This document shows positions 1 to 7,318 of a stretch of 12,680 nucleotides of DNA, piece after piece. The notes below the pieces were generated by a model. The model ran no database searches and was not told where the DNA came from. It saw nothing but the letters and a program-made list of their open reading frames with translations. Position 1 is the first letter of the stretch; every line of letters begins with the position of its first letter. Position numbers and translations under genes: made by a program. The stretch comes from Gammaproteobacteria bacterium (GTDB taxonomy: Bacteria; Pseudomonadota; Gammaproteobacteria; QNFN01): the NCBI GenBank assembly GCA_003645555.1, contig QNFN01000021.1:1-12680 (forward strand), written 5' to 3'.

Positions 1-33
1 GCGGAGGCGGCCATGGCGTAGGCATTTCCAGGC

Positions 34-753
34 CTACGCCTGGGCCACGACGACTGCGTTACGTGGATCGTGGCCGCGGCCCAGCAGGCCGGCGATGGCC
101 GCAGCCAGGGTGCAGCCCGAACCATGATAGACGTGCTCGAGGCGTGGCCAGGAGCGGGCATCGACCGTTCCGTCACCACCGTAGAGGCGGTTGATGACCT
201 CGTCACTCGCCTCGTGGGTGCCGGTAATCAGGACCCAGGCACAGCCGTGGGTCAGCAGCCGTGCCGCGCAGGCATCCAGGTCCTCGTCATCGGGGGCAAG
301 GCACCGCGCCTCAAGGCTGTTCGGCGTCACGACGGTGACTTGCGGCAACAGGTCGCGCATGGCGCAGACCAACGCATCGCCAGCGAGTTGGGCACCGCCG
401 CCGGCGGCGGTGATCGGGTCGAGGACGACCGGAATGTGTGGATGGTCGCGCAGCAGAGTGTGCACCGTGTCGGCGACGGCAGCGCTGCCGAGCAGGCCGA
501 TCTTGAAGGCGCTGACCGGGAAGTCAGCGAGGACGGTGCGGGCCTGGGCGGCTACCAACTCCGGGGCGAGGGGCTCGATGCGGGTGACGTTGCGCGTGTC
601 CTGCACAGTGATGGCGGTGGCGACCGGGGCCGCGTGGCAGCCGACGCTGGCGAGGGCCTCGATGTCGGCCTGAATGCCCGCGCCGCCGCTCGGGTCAAGG
701 CCCGAGAAGGTCATCACTACCGGTGTCTGTTGCGCCTGGGCCAAGTCCGCCAT
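34..753 (-). CDS. thiD: Hydroxymethylpyrimidine/phosphomethylpyrimidine kinase ThiD, C-terminus cut by an in-frame TAG
   Basis: Cytosolic kinase that phosphorylates HMP and then HMP-phosphate to HMP-PP for thiamine synthesis. Seen: the N-terminal substrate-loop motif SGLDPSGGAGIQADI (about residues 17-31), a ribokinase-fold body, TPNSLEA (143-149), and the anion-hole/catalytic motif HGSGCTLAAA with Cys214. The start chosen (ATG at 753, MADLAQ) has GGAG about 6 bases upstream; the ATG at 783 would add ten Arg-rich residues unlike the family. The protein stops at 239 residues, against about 265 in E. coli ThiD. Past the TAG (34-36) the same frame still reads AWKCLRHGRLR to the window edge, matching the usual C-terminal helix (AQAYxWxALxHG). 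The TAG therefore replaces a tyrosine codon. The gene is divergent from the DUF5063 gene. It is either a truncated, possibly still active kinase or a sequence error near a contig end. Confidence 0.93.
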   Translation of the reverse strand: MADLAQAQQTPVVMTFSGLDPSGGAGIQADIEALASVGCHAAPVATAITVQDTRNVTRIEPLAPELVAAQARTVLADFPVSAFKIGLLGSAAVADTVHTLLRDHPHIPVVLDPITAAGGGAQLAGDALVCAMRDLLPQVTVVTPNSLEARCLAPDDEDLDACAARLLTHGCAWVLITGTHEASDEVINRLYGGDGTVDARSWPRLEHVYHGSGCTLAAAIAGLLGRGHDPRNAVVVAQA

Positions 754-850
754 GTTCGCTCCGCGGCGGAGTCTAGCACGCACCCCTGGCCGGTCGATGG
801 CTGATTATTGACTACACTCAGGTGGGTCCGCAGTTGACGAGGAGGCCGTC
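754..850. promoter_or_regulatory. Divergent intergenic region thiD / DUF5063
   Basis: This 97-base gap must hold both promoters. On the minus strand TCGACC (797-792), a 16-base spacer and TAGACT (775-770) form a weak sigma70-like candidate, but it would leave only about 10 bases of thiD leader. On the plus strand TACACT (813-818) is a possible -10 without a recognisable -35. The clear signal is the AGGAGG-type ribosome binding site (about 839-844) ahead of the GTG at 851. Confidence 0.3.
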
Positions 851-1402
851 GTGGCCGGTGACCGGAACGGTCAGCCGCTGACCAGGGAGATGGCGGAGCT
901 GACCCGTGAATTCTGCCGCCTGATCGAGAGTGCCGGTGAGCGCCGCGATCCCGGCTGGTTGCGTGAGGTGTTTACCCTGTTGCCTCGGCTCCATGTCGCC
1001 GTCATATCGTTACATGACACCAGATCGCAGACGGAGGAGGCGTCGGATCCGGAGAACTGGCCCGGCGAGGAACACGGTCATCTCGATGCTCTCGATGACC
1101 GATTCGAGTTTTATTCGCGCCTGCGCAGCGACCTCGGTGAGCACGATGGCTACTGGCTCGAGTTCGATCCGGTCGGTGACGCCCACGACAGCATGAGCGG
1201 AAGTCTGGCCGACGACCTGGCCGACATCTATTACGACGTCAGGGAGGGGCTGGCACGGCACGACGCGGCGGAGGCTGCGGACCCGGCGGCTGACGCCATT
1301 CACTTCTGGAAACGTTCCTATCGCCTGCACTGGGGGCAACACCTGGTCGACGCCGAGCGCCACCTCTACTCGCTGAAGGCGCGCAACCGACTCGGTCATT
1401 GA
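851..1402 (+). CDS. DUF5063 domain-containing protein
   Basis: Protein of 183 residues and unknown function, recognised as DUF5063-like by its closing blocks: LADDLADIYYDVREGL (about residues 118-133) and WKRSYRLHWGQHLVDAERHLYSL (about 153-175). It is acidic and predicted soluble, with no signal peptide or membrane segment. The start is GTG, fixed by a strong GAGGAGG ribosome binding site about 7 bases upstream. It is divergent from thiD and followed at 158 bases by the IscA-like gene. A perfect TATAAT lies just after its stop, so the next gene may be transcribed separately. No catalytic motif is evident, and I assign no function. Confidence 0.85.
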   Translation: MAGDRNGQPLTREMAELTREFCRLIESAGERRDPGWLREVFTLLPRLHVAVISLHDTRSQTEEASDPENWPGEEHGHLDALDDRFEFYSRLRSDLGEHDGYWLEFDPVGDAHDSMSGSLADDLADIYYDVREGLARHDAAEAADPAADAIHFWKRSYRLHWGQHLVDAERHLYSLKARNRLGH

Positions 1403-1416
1403 ATTCCGCCTTCCCT

Positions 1417-1560
1417 TATAATCCCGTGGCACCAATTGACTCTGGTCATTTGGCCGGCTGACGCGTCAGTGCGCTCATGCTGCCGTGGAACCCGCCGACA
1501 CCGGGGCTGTCCCATTATCAAGCCAGCCCTGCCAGGGGCCGAAACAGACGGAGAATCCAG
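1417..1560 (+). promoter_or_regulatory. Candidate promoter and leader of the IscA-like gene, with a 12-bp palindrome
   Basis: A perfect -10 hexamer TATAAT lies at 1417-1422, just after the DUF5063 stop, without a good -35 at 16-18 bases. If used, the transcript has a leader of about 130 bases. That leader contains the perfect palindrome CTGACGCGTCAG (1458-1469), a possible operator or small hairpin. It ends with a ribosome binding site CGGAGAA just before the ATG at 1561. No known riboswitch or IscR-type site was recognised. Confidence 0.4.
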
Positions 1561-1989
1561 ATGAACGATGTCACCGCCCAGTCCGCCACGGGCACGAACC
1601 CGGCCTTCTGCACCGAGCTGCGCGATTCGGACATGGTCATCACCGATTCCGCGCGCACCGCGCTCACCGGCCTGCTTAGCGAGGCCAGCGCAGAGGATGA
1701 TGTCGATGCCGTGCGCGTCTACGTCTCCGGCGGCGGTTGTGGTGGCATGACCTACGGCATGACTTTCACCGACCAGTCCACTCCCTTCGACACCATCTAT
1801 GATCGGGACGGCCTGAAGCTCTATGTCGACGCCGTGGCGTTGAGCTACCTGCGCGGTGCCGAGATCGACTACGTCGACCAGGCGATGGGGGCCAGCTTCG
1901 TCTTCCGCAACGCCTTCCAGGCGGTGGGTGGCAGCGGTTCCTGTTCGGCTTGCGGCGCCGCCGACGGTGGCGGCGGTGGGTGTGCCTGA
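1561..1989 (+). CDS. IscA/HesB-family iron-sulfur cluster carrier with variant cysteine tail
   Basis: A-type carrier protein of 142 residues, expected to hold a [2Fe-2S] or [4Fe-4S] cluster and pass it to apo-enzymes. Seen: the family core VRVYVSGGGCGGMTYGM (residues 51-67) with the first ligand Cys60, LYVDAVALSYLRGAEIDYV (87-105), and FVFRN (113-117). The C-terminal ligand motif is CSAC (Cys128 and Cys131), not the usual CGC. It is followed by a glycine-rich tail with a further Cys141. Residues 1-25 extend beyond the usual start. The ATG at 1561 is preferred because GGAGAA lies just upstream; an in-frame ATG at 1477 lies in the leader and lacks family sequence. The stop overlaps the start of the ATP-grasp gene, suggesting co-translation. 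Family assignment is secure, but the subgroup (ErpA, IscA or SufA) is not, so no symbol is given. Confidence 0.9.
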   Translation: MNDVTAQSATGTNPAFCTELRDSDMVITDSARTALTGLLSEASAEDDVDAVRVYVSGGGCGGMTYGMTFTDQSTPFDTIYDRDGLKLYVDAVALSYLRGAEIDYVDQAMGASFVFRNAFQAVGGSGSCSACGAADGGGGGCA

Positions 1990-3268
1990 ACAGGCCAGGA
2001 CACCAACTGGTCGACCGCATCGTCTGCTGCTGCTCGCTCCACCGGGCAGCTACCGCACCGTCCCTTACCTGCGCGCCGCCGAGCGCCTCGGCGTCGAGGC
2101 GGTCGTCGCCTCGACTGGTCGTCATCCGCTGATCGGTGGGCCGGGTGGTCTCAATCTGGACCTGCCTGACCTCGATCGTTCTCTGCAAACCCTTCTCAAT
2201 GCGGCCAGTGACCAGCGCTTCGATGCCGTCATCTCCACCGATGACCTGACCGTAGACCTGGCCGCTCACGTGGCCCAGGCACTCGAACTGCCCGGCAACA
2301 CGCCCGGGGCGGCTCGCCTGGCGCGGCGCAAGGACCTGGCGCGCAGCTGCCTGGCCGAGGCCGGCCTGCCGGTACCCGAGCACCGTGTGGTTGATTTGCG
2401 CCGGCCGTTCGTTGACCAGGTGGATGGCTTCCCTTTCCCTTGTGTGATCAAGCCACTGGCGCTTTCCGGGAGCCGTGGCGTGATCCGTGCCGATAGCCCG
2501 GAGGCATTGGAGGCGCTGCGTCTGCGGGTGGCGGCGATTGCTGCGGACGCACCGTTTCCCGAGGAGCGTCACCACGCCCTGCTCGAGGCCTACCTGCCTG
2601 GGTTCGAGGTGGCCCTGGAGGGATTGCTCGACGCCGGTAAACTCGAGGTGCTGGCCTTGTTCGACAAGCCCGATCCTCTCGAAGGGCCCTATTTCGAGGA
2701 GACCTACTACATCACGCCGTCACGCCACCCGATGGCGCTGCAACGACGCGCCGCCGCGCGGGTCGCCGAGGCGTGTCGGGCCTACGGGCTACGCGAAGGG
2801 CCCGTGCATGCGGAGCTGCGGTTGCACGATGGCGAGGCGTGGCTGCTCGAGGTGGCGGCACGGACCATCGGTGGCGAATGCGCCCGTTTGCTACGCGTCG
2901 GTGTTGAAAGCGGGCTTGAAGAGCGGGTTATCGGGCAGGCGCTGGGTCAGGCGGTTAGTGCTGTGCCAGCCGTGGACGCGGCCGGGGTGCTGATGTTACC
3001 GACCCCCCGGCGGGGGGTCCTGCGCCGGGTCGAAGGAGTGCTCGAGGCGTCCAGGGTTCCCGGTATCGAGGCGGTCGAGATCAGCGTGCGCGAGGGCTAC
3101 GAACTGGTGCCGCTCCCGGAAGGGGAGAGCTACCTTGGATTCATCTTTGCCCGCGCCGCGACCCCGGCTGCCGCCGAGAAGGCGCTGCGTCGGGCGTACG
3201 CCTGCCTGCGGGTGGTCACGGCCCCGGTGCTGCACCGGGGGCGAGTGGTGGCGGCCACGGAGACCTGA
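1982..3268 (+). CDS. ATP-grasp domain protein, probable carboxylate-amine ligase of unknown substrate
   Basis: Predicted soluble enzyme of 428 residues. A Rossmann-like pre-ATP-grasp domain spans about residues 14-110 (RLLLLAPPGSYRTVPYLRAA). The ATP-grasp core has VIKPLALSGSRGV (155-167) as phosphate-binding loop and Mg/ATP residues in VHAELR (Glu278) and WLLEVAARTIGGE (Glu290, Arg294). The C-terminal region from about 330 resembles the C-terminal domains of L-amino-acid-ligase-type ATP-grasps. The family activates a carboxylate as acyl-phosphate and couples it to an amine or thiol; the substrate here cannot be read from sequence. The start is GTG at 1982 (or 1976, also GTG), inside the end of the IscA-like gene, so the reading frames overlap by 8 bases. 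A longer frame back to 1856 is only a shadow of that gene. Biotin-carboxylase-like alternatives are less likely because no partner domains are present. Confidence 0.85.
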   Translation: MPEQARTPTGRPHRLLLLAPPGSYRTVPYLRAAERLGVEAVVASTGRHPLIGGPGGLNLDLPDLDRSLQTLLNAASDQRFDAVISTDDLTVDLAAHVAQALELPGNTPGAARLARRKDLARSCLAEAGLPVPEHRVVDLRRPFVDQVDGFPFPCVIKPLALSGSRGVIRADSPEALEALRLRVAAIAADAPFPEERHHALLEAYLPGFEVALEGLLDAGKLEVLALFDKPDPLEGPYFEETYYITPSRHPMALQRRAAARVAEACRAYGLREGPVHAELRLHDGEAWLLEVAARTIGGECARLLRVGVESGLEERVIGQALGQAVSAVPAVDAAGVLMLPTPRRGVLRRVEGVLEASRVPGIEAVEISVREGYELVPLPEGESYLGFIFARAATPAAAEKALRRAYACLRVVTAPVLHRGRVVAATET

Positions 3269-3336
3269 GAACCGGCGTTGCCCATCCTCATTGCACAGGC
3301 TCAAGAACGCGCTATTGGCATCCCGTCGAGACCTCG

Positions 3337-3503
3337 CTAAGGAACCTCTGCTTAATTCTGGGCGAAGTAGATGGTGATGCAGAATGTTCAGATTTGAGGC
3401 GCAAAACGCACGTAATAGCTAGCTATTGCGAAGCTTTGCAACGATAAAGCTGGACATTCTGGGCGCCAGATACGAGTTCATGAATTAATCAGAGGTTCCC
3501 TAA
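3337..3503. repeat. Target-site duplication CTAA around the MITE
   Basis: CTAA at 3337-3340 and again at 3500-3503 directly abut the element ends. Removing the element and one copy restores TCGCTAACTAGCGA, a short inverted repeat (TCGCT/AGCGA around AACT). The element therefore entered the centre of a palindrome between the ATP-grasp and yggX 3' ends. That site may have been a weak transcription stop. Confidence 0.8.
3341..3499. mobile_element. Foldback MITE of IS5-group type, 159 bp
   Basis: The element is bounded by inverted repeats GGAACCTCTGCTTAATTC (3341-3358) and GAATTAATCAGAGGTTCC (3482-3499), which match at 17 of 18 positions. It is flanked by a direct CTAA duplication (3337-3340 and 3500-3503). 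CTAA fits the YTAR target known for the IS5 group, so the parent transposase is probably of that type (inference). The interior has no usable ORF and is more AT-rich than the flanks. The two halves also share CAGAATGT(T/C)CAG (3380-3391, inverted at the right near 3450-3461). The centre is the perfect palindrome AATAGCTAGCTATT (3414-3427), at the exact midpoint, so the whole element can fold on itself. It lies between two convergent gene ends and disrupts no coding sequence. Confidence 0.87.
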
Positions 3504-3516
3504 CTAGCGAAGAACA

Positions 3517-3807
3517 CTATTTTTTCGCCCGCGGCGCCTGTTGCTGGAAACCGGACGGCAGCTCGCCGTAGTCGCCCTCGTGGAACAGGAAGCCGATCAT
3601 GTGCTTCTCGATCAGCCCGATGCTGCTCGAATCGGCGGTGTTGAGTCCGTTTTCGTTGATGATCATCGTCAACCGCTGCAGCCACTGATCCCAGCCGGCC
3701 TTGGAGATGTTGTCGAAAATGCGCTGGCCCAGTTCGCCGGGGTGGGGTGGCTCGTCGAGCCCCTCGGCCCGGGTGTTCAGGACGGTGCAGTTAACCAGTC
3801 GGGTCAT
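3517..3807 (-). CDS. yggX: Fe(2+)-trafficking / oxidative damage protection protein YggX
   Basis: Small cytosolic protein of 96 residues (about 91 in E. coli). Members of the family protect Fe-S enzymes from oxidative damage and influence labile iron. Seen: MTRLVNCTVLNTRAEGLD with conserved Cys7, PHPGELGQRIFDNISKAGWDQWLQRLTMIINE (residues 21-52), and MIGFLFHEG (70-78). The lysine-ending C-terminus is followed by TAG, as expected for the family. The ATG at 3807 has GAGGAATT as ribosome binding site. It is last in the minus-strand operon, 36 bases after hemJ. The MITE lies 17 bases beyond its stop codon and could affect its mRNA 3' end. Confidence 0.95.
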   Translation of the reverse strand: MTRLVNCTVLNTRAEGLDEPPHPGELGQRIFDNISKAGWDQWLQRLTMIINENGLNTADSSSIGLIEKHMIGFLFHEGDYGELPSGFQQQAPRAKK

Positions 3808-3843
3808 CGGAATTCCTCGGCAGTGCCCGGATTGGTCCGGGAG

Positions 3844-4269
3844 TCAGAGTGGTTTCAGTGTTGCCAGCAGCACGATGGCGATCAGGAACAGGACCGGCAC
3901 CTCGTTGAACCAGCGATAATAAACATGGCTGCGGCCATTGCGGTCATCGCGGAACGCCTTCAGATGTTGGCCGCAGACGAAGTGATAGACCACCATGCAG
4001 GCGATCAGTGCCAGCTTGGCGTGGAGCCAGCCCATCTGGCCGTAGACCTGCCATGCGTAGGCGACCAGCATCCAGACGCCAAAGCCAACTGTCAGCACCA
4101 TGCCCGGCGTGGCGATGCCATAGTAGAGCTTGCGCTCCATCACCTTGAAGCGCTCGTTGCCAGCGGCGTCCTCGCACTGGGCATGATAGACGAACAGCCG
4201 CGGCAGATAGAACAGCCCCGCAAACCATGTAACCATGAAAATCAGGTGCCAAGCCTTGATCCAGAGCAT
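3844..4269 (-). CDS. hemJ: HemJ-type protoporphyrinogen IX oxidase
   Basis: Integral membrane protein of 141 residues (family about 140-150) that oxidises protoporphyrinogen IX to protoporphyrin IX in haem synthesis where HemG/HemY are absent. Seen: an N-terminal segment with KAWHLIFMVTWFAGLFYLPRLFVYH carrying His8 and Arg24, a second hydrophobic segment at about 53-75, WLHAKLALIACMVVYH (81-96) with the conserved His/Lys pair (His83, Lys85), and a final segment at about 124-138. Four transmembrane helices are predicted. The ATG at 4269 is preceded by AAGGAAACG. It starts 23 bases after pilR and precedes yggX by 36 bases, so cotranscription with the pil regulators is likely. Linking haem and iron handling to that operon is inference from order only. 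Confidence 0.9.
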   Translation of the reverse strand: MLWIKAWHLIFMVTWFAGLFYLPRLFVYHAQCEDAAGNERFKVMERKLYYGIATPGMVLTVGFGVWMLVAYAWQVYGQMGWLHAKLALIACMVVYHFVCGQHLKAFRDDRNGRSHVYYRWFNEVPVLFLIAIVLLATLKPL

Positions 4270-4292
4270 TTCGTTTCCTTACTTTGCGCCGG

Positions 4293-5624
4293 TCACTCGA
4301 TATTCAGTTTCTTCAGCCGGTAGCGCAGGGTGCGGAAGCTTACGCCGAGCAGTTCGGCGGCCGCGGTCCGGTTCCAGCGCGTCTGCTCAAGGGCCTGGAC
4401 GATACGCTGGCGCTCGATCTCCTCAAGGTAGGCAGGCAGAGGCAGGTCGGTCGCTATCGGCGGCGCCTCTTTCATGGATGCTGCGGCGCTGTGAAGGCCG
4501 AGGTCGTCTGGTCGGATGACGTCATCCTCACACAGTGCGGCGGCGCGTTCGAGAATGTTCTCGAGTTCACGCACATTGCCCGGATAGGCGTAGCCGGTCA
4601 GGACCTTGAGTGCTTCGGGGGCGAGGGTGGTCGGAGGGGTGTTGCCCCGGTCGGCCAGGCGCTCGGTGATGTGCTGGACGAGGTCGGGGATGTCGCCCGG
4701 GTGTTCGCGTAGTGGCGGCACCGGCAGCTCGATGACGTTGATGCGGTAGTAGAGGTCTTCGCGGAAAGTGCCGTCGGCCACCAGCTGACCGAGATCCTTG
4801 TGGGTCGCGCTGAGGATGCGCACGTCGACCCTCAGCTCGCGCTCACTGCCGACCGGGCGCACCGCTTTTTCCTGAATCGCGCGCAGCAGCTTCACCTGCA
4901 GCAGTAGCGGCAGTTCGCCGACTTCGTCAAGCAGCAGCGTGCCACCGTTGGCGGCCTGGAACAGCCCGGTCTTGTCGCGGACCGCTCCGGTGAAACTGCC
5001 TTTGCGGTGACCGAACAGCTCGCTCTCCATCAACTCCGCGGGGATGGCACCGCAGTTGACGGCGACGAACGGGCTGTCGGCGCGTGGTCCGAGGTCGTGG
5101 ATCATGCGCGCCGCCAGCTCCTTGCCGGTGCCGGATTCGCCGCTGATGTAGACCGGCGCCTGACTGCGTGCCAGCTTGGCGATCAGTACCCGGGTCTGCT
5201 CCATTTGCGGTGAGGTGCCGATCAGCATCATGCGCGTGCTGCGGCGTGCCGAGTGGTCGCCGAGGCGCAGGGCCGCGCTGGCGAGATCACGCAGTGCCTG
5301 GAGGTCGACCGGCTTGGAGACGAAATCGAACGCGCCGGCCTTCAGGGCCTCAATCGCCGTTTCCATGTTGCCATGGGCGGTGATTACCGCCGTCGGCAGA
5401 TCGGGATGGTGTCGCTGGATGTAGCGCACCAGGTCGATACCGTCACCGTCCGGCAGGCGCATGTCGGTCAGGCAGAGGTCGAAGCGATGGCTGCCGAGCA
5501 GGGCACGTGCCTGCTGCAAATCCTGTGCGGCACGGCTGTCGACCTGCATCCGCTCAAGGGTCAGGCCGAGCAGTTCGCAGATGTCCGGTTCGTCGTCGAC
5601 GATCAGGGCAAGGGGACGGGTCAT
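4293..5624 (-). CDS. pilR: Type IV pilus sigma54-dependent response regulator PilR
   Basis: NtrC-family activator of 443 residues. Receiver domain 1-120 has acidic pocket DDE (10-12), phosphorylation site Asp54 in [11 protein letters not shown], and Lys104. The AAA+ domain (about 133-365) shows Walker A GESGTGKE (162-169), the sigma54-contact loop GSFTGA (209-214, as in other PilR proteins), Walker B LLLDE (230-234) and arginine finger FREDLYYR (287-294). A Fis-type HTH closes the protein ([24 protein letters not shown]). In Pseudomonas, PilR activates the pilin gene; no pilin gene lies in this window. The start ATG at 5624 overlaps the pilS stop as ATGA, implying translational coupling. An upstream in-frame ATG at 5672 would add 16 residues lying inside pilS and is rejected. 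Confidence 0.94.
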   Translation of the reverse strand: MTRPLALIVDDEPDICELLGLTLERMQVDSRAAQDLQQARALLGSHRFDLCLTDMRLPDGDGIDLVRYIQRHHPDLPTAVITAHGNMETAIEALKAGAFDFVSKPVDLQALRDLASAALRLGDHSARRSTRMMLIGTSPQMEQTRVLIAKLARSQAPVYISGESGTGKELAARMIHDLGPRADSPFVAVNCGAIPAELMESELFGHRKGSFTGAVRDKTGLFQAANGGTLLLDEVGELPLLLQVKLLRAIQEKAVRPVGSERELRVDVRILSATHKDLGQLVADGTFREDLYYRINVIELPVPPLREHPGDIPDLVQHITERLADRGNTPPTTLAPEALKVLTGYAYPGNVRELENILERAAALCEDDVIRPDDLGLHSAAASMKEAPPIATDLPLPAYLEEIERQRIVQALEQTRWNRTAAAELLGVSFRTLRYRLKKLNIE

Positions 5625-7318
5625 GGCGCGGCGTCGGTTGGAGTCAGTTCGGCGAAGCGGATACGGAAGCAACTGCCCCCGGCGGGTGGCCTCAAGTAGT
5701 CGAGGCGGGCGAAATTATGCTCGCACAGTGCACGTGAAATATACAGCCCGAGTCCGCTGCCACGCGAATCGGTGGTGAAAAAGGGCTCAAAGATCTGCTG
5801 GGCCGATACCTCGTTGATCCCTGGGCCGTCGTCGACCACCTCGAGGTAGGGACCGCGGATGCCAGCCGTTTGGCCACCGTACAGCCGCACCCTGGTGGCT
5901 CCGCTCGGGTCCGGGGATTGGCCATAACGCAGGGCGTTGGTGCACAGGTTGCGTAGAATTTGCTGCAACTGCACTGGATCGAAGTTGATCCGGGTGTCAG
6001 CCGGATCGATCTCGGCGGTGAGTTGCCCTGGGGAGAGACCTTCACTGCGGCTGAATTCATTGATGAAGGTTGTGACCGTGGATCCCAGGCGTTGCGTCTC
6101 CGGGTGGCTGCCGCTACGTCGCGACAATTGCATGATGCTTTCAATGATTTCATTCACGCGCCCGGTGTGCTGGCGGATGATCTCGATCAGGCGGGAGTCG
6201 CCGTGGTCGAGCGAACCGCTTTCATCAAGCAGTTGAGCGGCATGGCTGATGGCCCCGAGTGGATTGCGGATTTCGTGGGCGATACTGCCGGTCAATCGCC
6301 CAAGAGAGGCCTGCTTCATCTGCACCATCTGGTGCATCACGCTGCTGCTGTCATCGAGGAAGATCAGCGTGCCGCTTTCTGCCGAGGCCCCGAGGCGTGC
6401 GAAACGGGGCAGGATGTCGGCGCCGACTTCGGCCATGCGCAGGGTCCCGATCTCGGCGGTCGGGTCGTTGCGCCACGCCACCAGGCGCGCGGCCAACTCG
6501 GCCGACAGGTTGCGTAGCGCAACCGGTTGCTCATGCTCCGGCAGGCCCAACAGGGCGCGGGCCGACGTGTTGATCAGGCGAATGCGAGCCTCGGCATCGA
6601 TGACGATGACCCCGGACTGCAGGCGACGGATGATGTAGTCGTTCAGTTGGGCCAGGTTGGCCAGGTCGAGGCCACGCTGGGCGGCTATGGCCTCACTCTG
6701 ACGCAGGTGACCGGCCAGCCAGCGGGCGACCAGGGCGGTGGCGAAAAAGACCGTGCCGTGGATTCCCGCCTGGGTGTAGTGGGTGTCGCCGAACAGGTCG
6801 AACCACTGGGCAAATATCTGCTCCCCGAGCATGCCCAGCGTGGCCAGAGCCGCGTAGAGCAGCGCCATTTCGCCCGCCAGCAGCACGCCGCCAGCGGCGA
6901 CGGGAATTGCCAGCAGGGTGCCAAGGCCGCTTGGCAATCCGCCACTGGCGTGCATCAACAGGGTCAGGGTGGCGATGTCGATCAACAGCATCAGGGTGAC
7001 CTGGATGCCGAAGTCCGGTTGGCGCCGGGCGACCAATGCGAGCGCGAGTGCCGCCAGGACCAGGTAGCCGATGCTGCTCTCGGCGAACAGGGCCCGGTCG
7101 AATGACCCGAGCAGGGTGGGGCCGAGGCGGGAGAAGTAGAGGCCGGCGAAGAGGCCGGCCAGCAGCACCCGGTAACTGGCATAGAGCAGCAGCGGTTCCC
7201 ACGGGCGGCCGTCGACGAAGGCCGGTGGGGCCGTGCTGCGACCTTGCAGCGAGGCGACAGTGGGCTCGGCTTCAGCCGTCGCCACGTGCATGTTCCGGAG
7301 AGCAGTAGTGACGACCAT
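5621..7318 (-). CDS. pilS: Type IV pilus sensor histidine kinase PilS
   Basis: Membrane histidine kinase of up to 565 residues, partner of PilR. About six hydrophobic segments lie between residues 43 and 202, then a PAS-like region (about 222-325). The HisKA box is SIAHEIRNPLGAISHAAQLL, with phospho-accepting His348. The ATPase domain has an N box (Asn457, Asn461), G1 DDGPGI (496-501), F box EPFFTT (511-516) and G2 GSGLGL (520-525). The HEIRNPLGAISHAAQLL stretch is very close to Pseudomonas PilS. The start is uncertain: ATG 7318, ATG 7291 and GTG 7285 are all in frame and all overlap the end of the PP0621 gene. GTG 7285 has the best-spaced GGA. The first 35 residues are low-complexity and may not be translated. 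The downstream overlap with pilR is ATGA. Confidence 0.92.
   Translation of the reverse strand: MVVTTALRNMHVATAEAEPTVASLQGRSTAPPAFVDGRPWEPLLLYASYRVLLAGLFAGLYFSRLGPTLLGSFDRALFAESSIGYLVLAALALALVARRQPDFGIQVTLMLLIDIATLTLLMHASGGLPSGLGTLLAIPVAAGGVLLAGEMALLYAALATLGMLGEQIFAQWFDLFGDTHYTQAGIHGTVFFATALVARWLAGHLRQSEAIAAQRGLDLANLAQLNDYIIRRLQSGVIVIDAEARIRLINTSARALLGLPEHEQPVALRNLSAELAARLVAWRNDPTAEIGTLRMAEVGADILPRFARLGASAESGTLIFLDDSSSVMHQMVQMKQASLGRLTGSIAHEIRNPLGAISHAAQLLDESGSLDHGDSRLIEIIRQHTGRVNEIIESIMQLSRRSGSHPETQRLGSTVTTFINEFSRSEGLSPGQLTAEIDPADTRINFDPVQLQQILRNLCTNALRYGQSPDPSGATRVRLYGGQTAGIRGPYLEVVDDGPGINEVSAQQIFEPFFTTDSRGSGLGLYISRALCEHNFARLDYLRPPAGGSCFRIRFAELTPTDAAP

Noticed and set aside
70..804. 244-codon plus-strand frame opposite thiD
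   Set aside because: Lies antisense to clear ThiD motifs, with low-complexity composition and no family resemblance.
1429..1445. TGGCACCAATTGACTC as a sigma54 site upstream of the IscA-like gene
   Set aside because: The -24 half matches, but the -12 GC is missing at the required spacing.
1766..2575. 269-codon minus-strand frame opposite the IscA-like and ATP-grasp genes
   Set aside because: Crosses two real genes on the other strand, is rich in Arg/Pro/His runs, and shows no motif.
3269..3516. Hidden small gene or RNA in the 248-base gap after the ATP-grasp gene
   Set aside because: Most of it is the MITE. The remaining 72 bases on the left and 13 on the right show no start codon with ribosome binding site and no structured RNA.
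3541..4323. 260-codon plus-strand frame opposite yggX and hemJ
   Set aside because: Spans two unrelated real genes and the gap between them; it is a shadow frame.
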